Shown here: positions 9,503-17,579 of the stretch, in pieces | Layout: the number at the start of each line of letters is the position of its first letter | Numbering within the stretch: the stretch's first letter is position 1 | Source: Bacteroidia bacterium | GTDB lineage: Bacteria; Bacteroidota; Bacteroidia; NS11-12g; UBA955 | Direction of reading: 5' to 3' | Length of the DNA stretch: 64,000 bases | NCBI GenBank assembly: GCA_030158725.1 | Contig: JAOASJ010000126.1 | Span: forward strand, 1-64,000 | The notes under the pieces: model-generated | Database searches by the model: none | Told to the model about the DNA's origin: nothing | Seen by the model: the letters and a program-made list of their open reading frames with translations, nothing else | Translations under genes and position numbers: made by a program

Positions 9503-9530
9503 TTTGTAAACAAAAAAAATGATAGGTTTG
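9503..9530 (+). promoter_or_regulatory. -33/-7 promoter for the 9536 gene
   Basis: TTTG (9503-9506), a 16-nt spacer and TAGGTTTG (9523-9530). The -7 element ends 5 nt before the ATG at 9536, which rules out the upstream in-frame ATG at 9470 and predicts a leaderless mRNA. Confidence 0.55.
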
Positions 9531-9535
9531 TACTA

Positions 9536-10243
9536 ATGATTTCAAGATCCATTTTAGCTGTGTTTTTGTTGAGTTTAAGCGCTACTTGCTTTGCGCAAGA
9601 GGGTTTTAAATTTGGGCCTTCAGTAGCTTTTATCAGTTCTAGAACCCATGTTTTAGATAAGTTACCAGACAATTACAATTTCAGATTCAAGTCTGGGTTT
9701 AAATTTGGATTCACTGCCCAATACGGTTTTACACCAAAGTTTGTTCTTGGTACTGGTTTGTCTTTTGTAAACAAAGGATACCGTGTATTTAATGACACCA
9801 ACAGCAAAGGAAATCTTTTGAAAAGTAATTTAAGCCATATTGAACTTCCTGTTAACATGATTTTCAAATTCAGAATGGGTGCTTCATCGAGAATGCGTTT
9901 TTTATTGGGTGGAACTTTAAACTATCAAATTAAAACCAATGAAAAATTATTGGTAAACACAGGAGAGACATTTGTTATCAGAGAAAAAAATGAGCAACAA
10001 ATTTATCCGATGTTGAATACAGGGGTAGAAATTGCTAGCGAAAACAAGGCTGGAAATGTATTTGTTTTTGGGATTTACTATAGCCAAGCATTCAGCAACC
10101 AAAGTGTTTTGCATATTTCAGGATCTAAAACAGCTAGCTCAGACATATTTGCTTTAGGCTACAGAGGTTCTTATATCGGAATAGGATTGTCTTATTTGTT
10201 TGATCTTAAGAACTTTAAGAAAGAAGAAGTATTCTTCTATTAA
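9536..10243 (+). CDS. Outer-membrane beta-barrel protein (PorT-like family)
   Basis: A 235-residue protein with a clear signal peptide (ISRSILAVFLLSLSATCFA, then QEGFKFGP). Alternating amphipathic strands follow (FGFTAQYGF, FVLGTGLSFVNKGY, YIGIGLSYLF). This is the pattern of the small outer-membrane beta-barrels called PorT-like in Bacteroidota. I chose ATG 9536 over the upstream ATGs because the signal peptide begins there and a promoter -7 element ends 5 nt before it. The C-terminus is KKEEVFFY, so the last strand is followed by a short charged tail. The gene stands alone; specific function unknown. Confidence 0.75.
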   Translation: MISRSILAVFLLSLSATCFAQEGFKFGPSVAFISSRTHVLDKLPDNYNFRFKSGFKFGFTAQYGFTPKFVLGTGLSFVNKGYRVFNDTNSKGNLLKSNLSHIELPVNMIFKFRMGASSRMRFLLGGTLNYQIKTNEKLLVNTGETFVIREKNEQQIYPMLNTGVEIASENKAGNVFVFGIYYSQAFSNQSVLHISGSKTASSDIFALGYRGSYIGIGLSYLFDLKNFKKEEVFFY

Positions 10244-10245
10244 TT

Positions 10246-10308
10246 AAAGCGCTTTTATCGGGTTTTCTTCCAAAGGATTTAGTCATTGACTTCTTTGGAA
10301 TTCGCTTT
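10246..10308 (+). terminator. Nested 3' hairpin after the beta-barrel gene
   Basis: The inner stem TTCCAAAG (10268-10275) / CTTTGGAA (10293-10300) is perfect over 8 bp. Outer arms AAAGCG (10246-10251) and CGCTTT (10303-10308) can also pair. A T-rich segment follows. It is probably the end of the 9536 transcript. Confidence 0.35.
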
Positions 10309-10362
10309 GTTTTCCAATGTTATTTTTTTATTAATATCAATTAAACTCTCATTTAAGTTTGT

Positions 10363-10371
10363 TACATTTGC
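10363..10371 (+). promoter_or_regulatory. -7 element for the arginine decarboxylase-like gene
   Basis: TACATTTGC, a perfect TAnnTTTGC match, 36 nt before the ATG at 10408. Confidence 0.55.
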
Positions 10372-10407
10372 ATAAATTTTGCAATCTAAGTAACTTACAT
10401 TTTAATT

Positions 10408-11802
10408 ATGAAAGACAAATATGTTGATTTAATCAACCAAACTTTTGATTTTCCTGTCGATGAATTTAGTCTAAATGATGACAAGGAATTAACTTTTCAC
10501 GATATTCCATTAATGGATTTGGTGGAGCAATACGGCACTCCGCTTAAGTTTACGTATTTGCCTAGAATTTCTGAAAACATAAAAAAGGCACGTACTTGGT
10601 TCAATGTTGCTATGGCCAAAGTTGATTACAAGGCGAAATATCACTATTGTTATTGTACCAAAAGTTCACATTTTGCCCATGTACTAGAAGAGGTACTTCG
10701 CAACGATGTGCACCTTGAGACTTCGTCTGCTTTTGATATTAACTTGATTTTATCGCTTTTTGAACAAGGTTTAATCAGCAAAGAAAAATATATTGTGTGC
10801 AACGGATTCAAATTGCAACCCTATGTTGACAATATCGCAATGATTATAAATGAAGGGTTTAGCAATGTTATTCCTGTTATTGATAACATAAGGGAAATCG
10901 ATTTGTTGGCCAATGCAGTGCAAGGTAATTTCAAAGTAGGTTTGCGTATTGCTGCAGAAGAAGAACCTAAGTTTCCTTTCTATACTTCTAGATTGGGAAT
11001 TGGTTACAAGGATATTGTTCCTTTATATAAAGAGAAGATTCAAAAGAACAAACACATGAGTTTGAAGATGCTCCATTTCTTTATTAATACAGGAATTGAG
11101 GATGATGCTTACTATTGGAATGAGCTACACAAGTGCTTAAATGTGTATTGTGAATTGAAGAAAATGTGCCCAGAATTGGATAGTTTGAACATCGGGGGAG
11201 GATTCCCAATTAAGAATTCCTTGAAGTTTGATTTCGATTACGAGTACATGGCGTCTGAAATTGTTGCACAAGTAAAACAAGTATGCGACAGCAATGGAGT
11301 GCCAGAACCAGATATCTTTACTGAGTTTGGTTCATTTACTGTTGGTGAAAGTGGAGGAGCTATCTTCAAAATTGAATATCAAAAAGTTCAGAATGACAGA
11401 GAGAAATGGAATATGATTGACAGCAGTTTCATGACCACACTTCCTGATTCTTGGGCTATTAATAAGAAATTTATTATGTTCCCATTGAACAATTGGGAAA
11501 AGAACTATGAACGTGTATTGTTAGGTGGTATTACTTGCGATAGCGACGATTACTACAACAGTGAGCAACATGCAAATGCAATTTATTTACCTGTATTTGA
11601 TGAGGCAGATCCACTTTATATCGGATATTTCCATTGTGGTGCTTACCAAGAAAGCATTGGTGGTTTTGGAGGAATTCAGCACTGTTTGACTCCTTCTCCA
11701 AAGCATATTATAATTTCTATTGACGAAAATGGAGATTACAACACCAAGTTGTTTTCAAAAGAACAGACGTATAAGAGTATGCTAAAAACCTTAGGATACT
11801 AA
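10408..11802 (+). CDS. speA: PLP-dependent decarboxylase, probably arginine decarboxylase (SpeA-like)
   Basis: A 464-residue fold-type III (alanine racemase/ODC-like) decarboxylase. The PLP lysine is in CYCTKSSHF, the phosphate-binding glycines in LNIGGGFPI, and the second-subunit active-site cysteine probably in YFHCGAYQESIGG. The protein is shorter than E. coli SpeA (about 660), as in the Bacteroidota form annotated as biosynthetic arginine decarboxylase. The usual EPGR motif reads TEFGSFTVGESG here. It would make agmatine for polyamine synthesis. No agmatinase or agmatine deiminase is adjacent, so the substrate (arginine rather than another basic amino acid) is inferred from family only. 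Confidence 0.75.
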   Translation: MKDKYVDLINQTFDFPVDEFSLNDDKELTFHDIPLMDLVEQYGTPLKFTYLPRISENIKKARTWFNVAMAKVDYKAKYHYCYCTKSSHFAHVLEEVLRNDVHLETSSAFDINLILSLFEQGLISKEKYIVCNGFKLQPYVDNIAMIINEGFSNVIPVIDNIREIDLLANAVQGNFKVGLRIAAEEEPKFPFYTSRLGIGYKDIVPLYKEKIQKNKHMSLKMLHFFINTGIEDDAYYWNELHKCLNVYCELKKMCPELDSLNIGGGFPIKNSLKFDFDYEYMASEIVAQVKQVCDSNGVPEPDIFTEFGSFTVGESGGAIFKIEYQKVQNDREKWNMIDSSFMTTLPDSWAINKKFIMFPLNNWEKNYERVLLGGITCDSDDYYNSEQHANAIYLPVFDEADPLYIGYFHCGAYQESIGGFGGIQHCLTPSPKHIIISIDENGDYNTKLFSKEQTYKSMLKTLGY

Positions 11803-11818
11803 AGAATATTTATCCCAT

Positions 11819-11847
11819 AAAAAAACCCGCTTTAAGCGGGTTTTTTT
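11819..11847. terminator. Bidirectional rho-independent terminator
   Basis: The stem AAAAACCCGC (11821-11830) / GCGGGTTTTT (11836-11845) has a 5-nt loop, with an A-run before and a T-run after. It lies between speA (+) and the DUF3467 gene (-). Confidence 0.9.
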
Positions 11848-11862
11848 ATGGTTATTAATGTT

Positions 11863-12189
11863 TTAAGCTTGGCCAGTCATGCCACCAAAGTTAATTGGAA
11901 AGCCATTGTTGCCTCCATTACCTTCAATATCTACTTCACCAAAGTTGGATTCAAATTTTTGCATGTTATCACCCAAAGCAAACAACAATCTTTTTGCATG
12001 TTGTGGGGTCATTATGATGCGGCTTTTTACTTTCCCTTTTGGAATTCCTGGTAATATGCGCACAAAGTCAATGATGAACTCTGCTTGACTATGGGTAATT
12101 ATAGCCAAGTTGCTATAGGTGCCTTCTGCTACTTCTTCAGACAATTCGATGTCAATTGGTTGTTCGATTATTTCGTTTTTATTGCTCAT
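11863..12189 (-). CDS. DUF3467 family protein
   Basis: A 108-residue acidic soluble protein matching DUF3467. Hallmarks are YSNLAIITHSQAEFIIDF, RILPGIPKGKVKSRIIM and TPQHAKRLLFAL, then a Gly/Asn-rich tail. The family is widespread in Bacteroidota and has no established function. It is divergent from the DUF4920 gene, and a reverse-strand -7 element lies 14 nt upstream of its ATG. Confidence 0.85.
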   Translation of the reverse strand: MSNKNEIIEQPIDIELSEEVAEGTYSNLAIITHSQAEFIIDFVRILPGIPKGKVKSRIIMTPQHAKRLLFALGDNMQKFESNFGEVDIEGNGGNNGFPINFGGMTGQA

Positions 12190-12203
12190 GGTGATTTGAT
12201 GTT

Positions 12204-12211
12204 CAAATATA
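12204..12211 (-). promoter_or_regulatory. -7 element for the DUF3467 gene
   Basis: The reverse strand reads TATATTTG, 14 nt before the ATG at 12189. It belongs to a divergent promoter region with 12221-12254. Confidence 0.55.
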
Positions 12212-12220
12212 AATCCTAAT

Positions 12221-12254
12221 TTTGATAATTAAATCTTAATTCCAATTAAATTTG
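12221..12254 (+). promoter_or_regulatory. -33/-7 promoter for the DUF4920 gene
   Basis: TTTG (12221-12224), a 22-nt spacer and TAAATTTG (12247-12254), 20 nt before the ATG. The spacing fits the Flavobacterium-type consensus. Confidence 0.65.
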
Positions 12255-12274
12255 TAAAATCATTTTAAATAAAC

Positions 12275-12640
12275 ATGAATAAAATATTTGCTTTAATCCT
12301 TGTCCTTGCCTTAGCGGCTTGCCAATCAAATTCTAAAACCAATACTTTCGGTGAGAAATTTGAAAACAAAGGTTCTGTTGATTTCAAATCTGCAATCGCT
12401 TCATACAACGAAGGGAAAGATACTACCTACATTATAACCGGTACAATTGAAAATGTTTGCCAAGGTGAAGGTTGCTGGTTGTCTTTTAAAAATGATTCAA
12501 ACGAGTTTGTGGTAAATACCCACGAAAAATTTTCAATGCCGAAAGACAGTAAAGGTAAAAAAGCTACTGCTAAAGGTCGTTTCGTAAAAACTGAAGACGG
12601 TGAATTGGAGTTTTCTCCAACAGGTGTAATTATAGATTAA
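12275..12640 (+). CDS. DUF4920 lipoprotein
   Basis: A 121-residue predicted lipoprotein: the signal peptide ends in the lipobox LALAAC, with acylated Cys at about residue 16. The mature domain has the DUF4920 pattern, ITGTIENVCQGEGCWLSF, an OB-like strand set, and KKATAKGRFVKTEDG. The paired Cys in VCQGEGCW is conserved in the family and could bind metal or be redox active; this is inference. It converges on the histidine kinase gene with only 2 nt between stops. Confidence 0.8.
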   Translation: MNKIFALILVLALAACQSNSKTNTFGEKFENKGSVDFKSAIASYNEGKDTTYIITGTIENVCQGEGCWLSFKNDSNEFVVNTHEKFSMPKDSKGKKATAKGRFVKTEDGELEFSPTGVIID

Positions 12641-12642
12641 TT

Positions 12643-13680
12643 CTAAAGACTTTTCTTTAGTGAAAAAGAAAAGGTAGTACCTTTTCCAATGGTGCTCGTA
12701 ACGTCTATGGTTTGGTTATGGGCTTCAATGATATGTTTCACAATTGATAGTCCCAAGCCACTGCCACCACTGTTTCTTGACCTGCTTTTGTCTGTGCGGT
12801 AAAAACGTTCAAATAGGCGAGGTAAATGTTCTGCTTCTATACCTTCACCATTGTCGGTAACTTCAATTAAGATGTTTTGATGCATGTCATATAGACCAAT
12901 AGATGTAGTTCCTTTCTCTCTGCCATATGCTATGCTGTTTCCTATAAGGTTGTTTAAGACTTGACGAATCCTGTCTTTGTCCGCCAACACTTTATATGGA
13001 TGGTCGCAATCTTCTTTAAACTGTAGGGTAGTGGAACGTTCTTTTGCTTGTTTTTGATAGCTTTCAAATACTTCTTTGCAAAGTTCGGTGATATCAAATT
13101 CACTTACCCTTAACTTCATAGCATTGCTTTCCATCTTACTGATGTCTAGCAAATCGTTAACGAGTGTGTTTAATCTTTCGGCACTGGCTGCAGCTTTCTT
13201 CAAGAATAAAACCCTTACTTCGTCATCATCCATTGCGCCATCTAAAAGTGTTTCTAGATAGCCTTGAATATTGAAGATTGGAGTCTTTAATTCATGCGAC
13301 ACATTGCCCAAGAATTCTTTACGGTATTGCTCGGTAGCACGTAGTTGGGAAATCTCTTGCTTTTGATCGTTTGCCCATTCAATTACCTCTTCATTTACAC
13401 GCTTAATAGGGTCTAAATTGTATTCATCGATGTAGTTTGTTTTCTTTAAACTACTGGTCTTGAAATGGTGTATGGTTTTATAAATTAATTTGATTTTTCG
13501 GTAAATGAATGCCTCTAAACCAAATAAAATAATAATAAAGGTAAGTGAGCCAAAGGTAAATAAGGCTATTAGAAACTGTAAAAATGGAATTCTGAAATAG
13601 AGTAGAAAACCTGTAAATATGGCACTTAACAACAAAGTTGTTAGCAGTGTAATTCTTTCAGGAGTTGGGTTTTTAATCAC
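12643..13680 (-). CDS. Membrane sensor histidine kinase (PhoR-like)
   Basis: A 345-residue kinase with two N-terminal membrane segments (about 10-28 and 33-55), a short linker, HisKA with phosphoacceptor H129 (NVSHELKTP) and HATPase with NNLIGNSIAYG (N box), DNGEGIE (G1), FERFYR (F box) and GGSGLGLSI (G2). Almost no periplasmic loop is present, so it likely senses within the membrane or via a partner, like PhoR. It starts at GTG 13680 and overlaps the response regulator stop by 4 nt (GTGA), so the pair is translationally coupled. Phosphate sensing is a guess from similarity only. Confidence 0.9.
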   Translation of the reverse strand: MIKNPTPERITLLTTLLLSAIFTGFLLYFRIPFLQFLIALFTFGSLTFIIILFGLEAFIYRKIKLIYKTIHHFKTSSLKKTNYIDEYNLDPIKRVNEEVIEWANDQKQEISQLRATEQYRKEFLGNVSHELKTPIFNIQGYLETLLDGAMDDDEVRVLFLKKAAASAERLNTLVNDLLDISKMESNAMKLRVSEFDITELCKEVFESYQKQAKERSTTLQFKEDCDHPYKVLADKDRIRQVLNNLIGNSIAYGREKGTTSIGLYDMHQNILIEVTDNGEGIEAEHLPRLFERFYRTDKSRSRNSGGSGLGLSIVKHIIEAHNQTIDVTSTIGKGTTFSFSLKKSL

Positions 13681-14390
13681 ACTTCAAATTTATAGCCTAC
13701 GCCTTTAATTGTTTGTATAAAATTATCATCTAATTTTTCGCGGATTTTTCTAATGTGAACATCAATGGTTCTGTCAACCACCAACACATCGTCACCCCAT
13801 ATAGATTCTAAAATTTGTTCTCTTGTAAATACTTTTCCAGGTTTGCTAGCCAACAAAGAAAGCAATTCAAATTCTTTCTTAGGAAATTGTAATACTTTGC
13901 CTAAATAGGTAACTGAAAAACTTTCTCTATCAATTTTAAGGTCTGGAAATTCCATTTTTTCATTGGCATTATTGTCAGCAATGTTGCGTCTCAATATGGC
14001 TTTTAGTCTTGAAATTAAAACCCTTGGTTTAATTGGTTTGATGATGTAGTCATCAGCGCCAGCTTCGAATCCAGCCAATTCGCTAAACTCTTCGCCTCTA
14101 GCAGTAAGAAATATTAATGGAATGTTTTTTAACTGTGGTATGGCTTTTATTTGTCTGCAAGATTCAATTCCATCCATTTCTGGCATCATTACATCCATTA
14201 AAATAATGTCTGGTTTTATTTTGCTTGCAATATTAATCGCCTCTTTTCCATTCATTGCCGCAACAACGGTAAAGTTTTCCTTTTTTAAATTATAACTAAG
14301 TAATTCTATTATGTCAATTTCATCATCAACAATCAGAATCTTATAAGAAGTATGTGAACTCATATTATTTGATGGTTCAAAATAAGACAT
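13677..14390 (-). CDS. OmpR/PhoB-family response regulator
   Basis: A 237-residue regulator. The receiver carries the acidic pair D22/D23, phosphoacceptor D66 (ILMDVMMPEMDG), the Thr of FLTARGEE and Lys of DYIIKPI. A C-terminal winged helix (FPKKEFELLSLLAS, DVHIRKIREKL, GVGYKF) binds DNA. ATG 14390 is used, but the receiver begins only at residue 17, so the in-frame ATG nine codons later is also possible. It lies 39 nt downstream of the TlpA-like gene and overlaps its cognate kinase gene. Confidence 0.93.
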   Translation of the reverse strand: MSYFEPSNNMSSHTSYKILIVDDEIDIIELLSYNLKKENFTVVAAMNGKEAINIASKIKPDIILMDVMMPEMDGIESCRQIKAIPQLKNIPLIFLTARGEEFSELAGFEAGADDYIIKPIKPRVLISRLKAILRRNIADNNANEKMEFPDLKIDRESFSVTYLGKVLQFPKKEFELLSLLASKPGKVFTREQILESIWGDDVLVVDRTIDVHIRKIREKLDDNFIQTIKGVGYKFEV

Positions 14391-14429
14391 AATAACTGAA
14401 CAAATAGTTAATTGTAGATTAAATAATCA

Positions 14430-15617
14430 TTACGGGAATAACTCTTCTAGTTTTTTCTCTAGATCTTCTCCTCTCAAATTCTTAGCAATAATTTTACCTT
14501 CCTTGTCAATTAAAACGGTAAATGGTATGCCAGAAACTTTATAGGTTTTTGCAGGTGCACAATTCCAAAATTTCAAGTCACTTACGTGCTTCCAGGTTAG
14601 ACCAAGGCTATTGATAGAGCCAACCCAAGATGGTTTGTCTTTGTCTAATGATACACCGTAAATCTCAAATCCTTTTGATTTGAAACGGGCGTATAGTGCT
14701 TTTACATTCGGGAATTCAGCTCTACATGGTCCACACCAACTTGCCCAAAAATCAATTAAAACAATTTTACCTCTTAGATCTGACAATTTTAAAATGCTAC
14801 CATCTACTTGTGGTAACTCTATTTCTGGCGCCAATTCACCAACTTCTAAAAGTTTGTTGTTGTCGTAAATCGTTTTTAAATCGGTGTAGTAACTGCTCTT
14901 AATATCTTGAGGTTCCATGCGTATTTTAAGCGCTTTTATTTTTTGGAAATCTTGCTCTTCCATAAAATTGAACAATACAAAATATGATTCTAGTGGTGCA
15001 TGGAATTTTAACATTGAATCAATGCTGTTTCTGAAATCTTCTTGTTTACTTCCAAACACCATTTGTAACTCATACATTTTGGTGCCATCTGGTTCTTCTG
15101 CAATGGCTCTGTCTAGCGCAGCCAACTCATTGTTAGATCGTGTGTACTGACGGATGAAGTTGTATAGGTTTTTTGATTTCTCAGACTTAACACCAGATAC
15201 ATCATAATTTAATCCATTTGGGGTCGGGAATATCTTTACGTTTAATTTTGCCCCATTTTCAACGACTAAAGGAACTGCTGATTGTGTATTGTATTGAATG
15301 TATAATATACTTGCTTCAGAAATTGGTTTTTTAAAGGTAAAATAACCACTGTCGTTGGTCATAGTTGAATCCACCAATTCAAGTGAATTTACTCTGAATT
15401 TATTAAGTATTACCAAGTGGTTTGGATATCCTTCTATCTTTCCAGTGATGGTATAAACAACTTTTTTTACTGGAGCTTTAGCAACTGGTTTAGCTGGCGT
15501 TTTAGTGCTGCTGCTGCTTTTTGGAGTGGCTTTATTTGTCGCAGTCTTGGGCTTATTTTGTGCTTGAACTATGAGCAAACCAGCAATTATAAATGCTGTG
15601 AAAGTCTTTTTAAACAT
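14430..15617 (-). CDS. TlpA-like thiol:disulfide oxidoreductase with DUF4369 domain
   Basis: A 395-residue exported protein. Signal peptide (FTAFIIAGLLIVQAQ), then a Lys/Thr/Pro/Ala-rich low-complexity linker (about 20-50), a DUF4369-like beta domain (about 52-150), a helical region, and a C-terminal thioredoxin domain (about 255-395). That domain has the active site WASWCGPCRAE and the cis-Pro segment SGIPFTVLID. In this phylum such proteins keep periplasmic cysteines reduced or act in cytochrome c maturation and stress; the exact partner is unknown. Its -7 element ends only 4 nt before the ATG. Confidence 0.88.
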   Translation of the reverse strand: MFKKTFTAFIIAGLLIVQAQNKPKTATNKATPKSSSSTKTPAKPVAKAPVKKVVYTITGKIEGYPNHLVILNKFRVNSLELVDSTMTNDSGYFTFKKPISEASILYIQYNTQSAVPLVVENGAKLNVKIFPTPNGLNYDVSGVKSEKSKNLYNFIRQYTRSNNELAALDRAIAEEPDGTKMYELQMVFGSKQEDFRNSIDSMLKFHAPLESYFVLFNFMEEQDFQKIKALKIRMEPQDIKSSYYTDLKTIYDNNKLLEVGELAPEIELPQVDGSILKLSDLRGKIVLIDFWASWCGPCRAEFPNVKALYARFKSKGFEIYGVSLDKDKPSWVGSINSLGLTWKHVSDLKFWNCAPAKTYKVSGIPFTVLIDKEGKIIAKNLRGEDLEKKLEELFP

Positions 15618-15621
15618 ATTG

Positions 15622-15629
15622 CAAATTTA
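15622..15629 (-). promoter_or_regulatory. -7 element for the TlpA-like gene
   Basis: The reverse strand reads TAAATTTG and ends 4 nt before the ATG at 15617, inside the 20-nt gap after gmhB. A leaderless transcript is predicted. Confidence 0.55.
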
Positions 15630-15637
15630 CTTTTTTT

Positions 15638-16135
15638 TTATTGATTGATTTTAACAATTTCTTCCTCTAGTAGACGAAATTTGTTTGAATTAGGTTGTAT
15701 AAGTAATCCGTGAATGCCTGCTTTATGAGCTGCTTCTATATCTCTAGTGGTATCACCTATCATTAAGCTTTTGTTTTTATCAATGTTGTATTTGGCCATT
15801 GCTTTCTCCAACATCAATGAATCTGGTTTACGGCATAAGCATTTACCAGAAATAGGGTGGTGGGGGCAATAATAAAAGTCATCTATTTTTGTGCCATTTT
15901 TTAAACAGGCATCTTGTAACTTTTGATGGAAAGAATTTAACTCTTCTGGAGAATAAAGTTTTTTGCCAATTCCTCCTTGATTGGTAATTACAATGGCTAA
16001 AAAACCAAGTGATTTGGCCAGTTTAATGCAATCAACAGCATCGGGTAAGATTTCAAAATCATCTATTTGACATACGTAGTCTCCTATTTCTTTGTTTAAT
16101 ACCCCATCTCTATCGAAAAAAATTGCCTTTTGCAT
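15638..16135 (-). CDS. gmhB: D,D-heptose 1,7-bisphosphate phosphatase (HAD family)
   Basis: A 165-residue HAD phosphatase of the GmhB/HisB-N type. It removes the C7 phosphate of heptose bisphosphate in ADP-heptose synthesis for LPS. Motif I is FFDRDGVLN (nucleophile and acid Asp), motif II VITNQGG, the zinc loop CPHHP...CLC, and motif IV MIGDTTRDIEAA. The window has no other heptose gene, so a histidinol-phosphatase-like role cannot be excluded. I use the ATG at 16135; a TTG codon immediately upstream in frame is possible but unneeded. Confidence 0.85.
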   Translation of the reverse strand: MQKAIFFDRDGVLNKEIGDYVCQIDDFEILPDAVDCIKLAKSLGFLAIVITNQGGIGKKLYSPEELNSFHQKLQDACLKNGTKIDDFYYCPHHPISGKCLCRKPDSLMLEKAMAKYNIDKNKSLMIGDTTRDIEAAHKAGIHGLLIQPNSNKFRLLEEEIVKINQ

Positions 16136-16202
16136 CAAATCCTGTTTTTAAAGCTACGAAATAAGTACTATTTTGCACCGTTTTTATATAAATTTTATTG
16201 AT

Positions 16203-16925
16203 TTGTCCACGAACATTGTTATAATCCCCACCTACAACGAAAAAGAGAACGTTGAAGCCATAATTAGAAAGGTTATGTCGCTTCCAATTTCTTTCGATAT
16301 TTTAATAGTCGACGACAACTCTCCCGACGGAACCGCAAATATTGTCAAACAATTGCAATTGGAATTTGCTGACAAACTTCATTTATTGCAAAGAATGGAG
16401 AAAAATGGTTTAGGCACTGCCTATATCGCTGGGTTCAAATGGTGTTTGGAACGCTCTTACAAATTCATTTTCGAAATGGACGCAGACTTTTCTCATAACC
16501 CAGAAGATTTAATCAAACTTCTGGATGCCTGCGAAAACAAAGAAGCTGGTTTAGCCGTCGGTTCTAGATACATTACAGGTGTGAATGTTGTAAATTGGCC
16601 TATGAGTCGTGTTATTATGAGTTATTACGCAAGTGTTTACGTGAGATTTATAACTGGAATGACCATTCGTGACGCTACAGCTGGTTTTGTATGCTACACC
16701 AGGGAAACTTTAGAGAAAATCAACTTGGATAAAATTAAATTTAAAGGCTATGCCTTCCAAATTGAAATGAAATTCAAAGCCTGGTTGCAAAAGGTTAAAA
16801 TCACTGAAGTGCCAATTATCTTTACCGATAGAACTCTAGGTACATCAAAAATGAGCAAGAAGATTTTTAGAGAAGCTTTCTTTGGTGTTATCGAACTGAA
16901 AATAAACTCTTGGTTTCGTAAATAA
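16203..16925 (+). CDS. Polyprenol-phosphate mannosyltransferase-like GT2 glycosyltransferase
   Basis: A 240-residue GT-A enzyme of the Dpm1 type: IVIIPTYNEKENV, DILIVDDNSPDGT, GLGTAYIAGF, FEMDADFSHNPE (DxD-like), DATAGFVCY and GYAFQIEMKF. Dpm1-like enzymes transfer a hexose from a nucleotide sugar to undecaprenyl phosphate on the cytoplasmic face. No multi-membrane C-terminal domain is present. The start is TTG at 16203, giving MSTNIVIIP like family members. A TTG at 16173 is in frame but lies inside a -7-like sequence. The pdxH ATG shares the last base of its stop (TAATG). Confidence 0.85.
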   Translation: MSTNIVIIPTYNEKENVEAIIRKVMSLPISFDILIVDDNSPDGTANIVKQLQLEFADKLHLLQRMEKNGLGTAYIAGFKWCLERSYKFIFEMDADFSHNPEDLIKLLDACENKEAGLAVGSRYITGVNVVNWPMSRVIMSYYASVYVRFITGMTIRDATAGFVCYTRETLEKINLDKIKFKGYAFQIEMKFKAWLQKVKITEVPIIFTDRTLGTSKMSKKIFREAFFGVIELKINSWFRK

Positions 16926-17569
16926 TGACACACAACGAGCAAATAGCTGCCTTAAGAAAAGACTACAGACATTCTGAATTGTTGGAATCGGATGTAGATG
17001 CAGATCCAATCATGCTGTTTCACAAATGGTTTAAGCAAGCCATAGAAGCGGAAATTACAGAACCTAATGCCATGTGTTTGTCGACTGTAGCCAATGGGAA
17101 ACCAGAAAGCCGCATCGTTTTACTAAAAGGTATAGAACACCATGGGTTTGTTTTTTATACCAATTACAATAGCCATAAAGGTCAGCAAATTGATAACAAT
17201 CCAAATGTACATCTTAATTTTGCTTGGTTGGAACTTGAAAGACAAATAAGAATCAGTGGAACTGCGCATAAAATAAGTGAAGCAGAAAGCGATTTGTACT
17301 TTGCTTCTAGACCATTTGAAAGTAGAGTAGGTGCCATAGTAAGTGCGCAAAGTCAAGCCATAGAATCTAGAGAAGCTTTGGAAAAATCAATGTCTGAAGC
17401 ATTGGCAAAATACGAGGGAAGCAATCCTCCTAGACCAGAACATTGGGGTGGTTACGCCGTAATTCCAGATTCTATAGAGTTTTGGCAAGGTAGAACCGGT
17501 CGTTTACACGACAGACTACTTTATACAAAAGAAGACCAAGCTTGGAAAATTAGCAGGTTGTGCCCTTAA
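16925..17569 (+). CDS. pdxH: Pyridoxamine/pyridoxine 5'-phosphate oxidase
   Basis: This FMN enzyme makes pyridoxal 5'-phosphate from PNP or PMP. The 214 residues are the standard length. Family features: ANGKPESRIVLLKG and FYTNYNSHKGQQI (FMN phosphate binding), FAWLELERQIRISG, YFASRPFESRVGAIVSAQS, and the C-terminal EFWQGRTGRLHDRLLY and WKISRLCP. It is translationally coupled to the preceding glycosyltransferase (TAATG) and converges on ribBA with 10 nt between stops. pdxJ, encoding the enzyme that makes PNP, is at 59032-59760. Confidence 0.96.
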   Translation: MTHNEQIAALRKDYRHSELLESDVDADPIMLFHKWFKQAIEAEITEPNAMCLSTVANGKPESRIVLLKGIEHHGFVFYTNYNSHKGQQIDNNPNVHLNFAWLELERQIRISGTAHKISEAESDLYFASRPFESRVGAIVSAQSQAIESREALEKSMSEALAKYEGSNPPRPEHWGGYAVIPDSIEFWQGRTGRLHDRLLYTKEDQAWKISRLCP

Positions 17570-17579
17570 GGGTTTTAAA

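Noticed and set aside
10464-10476. Perfect 13-nt palindrome ATTTAGTCTAAAT
   Set aside because: It lies inside the decarboxylase coding region (codons for FSLN), so it is more likely chance than an operator.
16173-16202. Longer glycosyltransferase start at TTG 16173
   Set aside because: The added residues are not family-like and the codon lies in a -7-like sequence; TTG 16203 gives the normal N-terminus.
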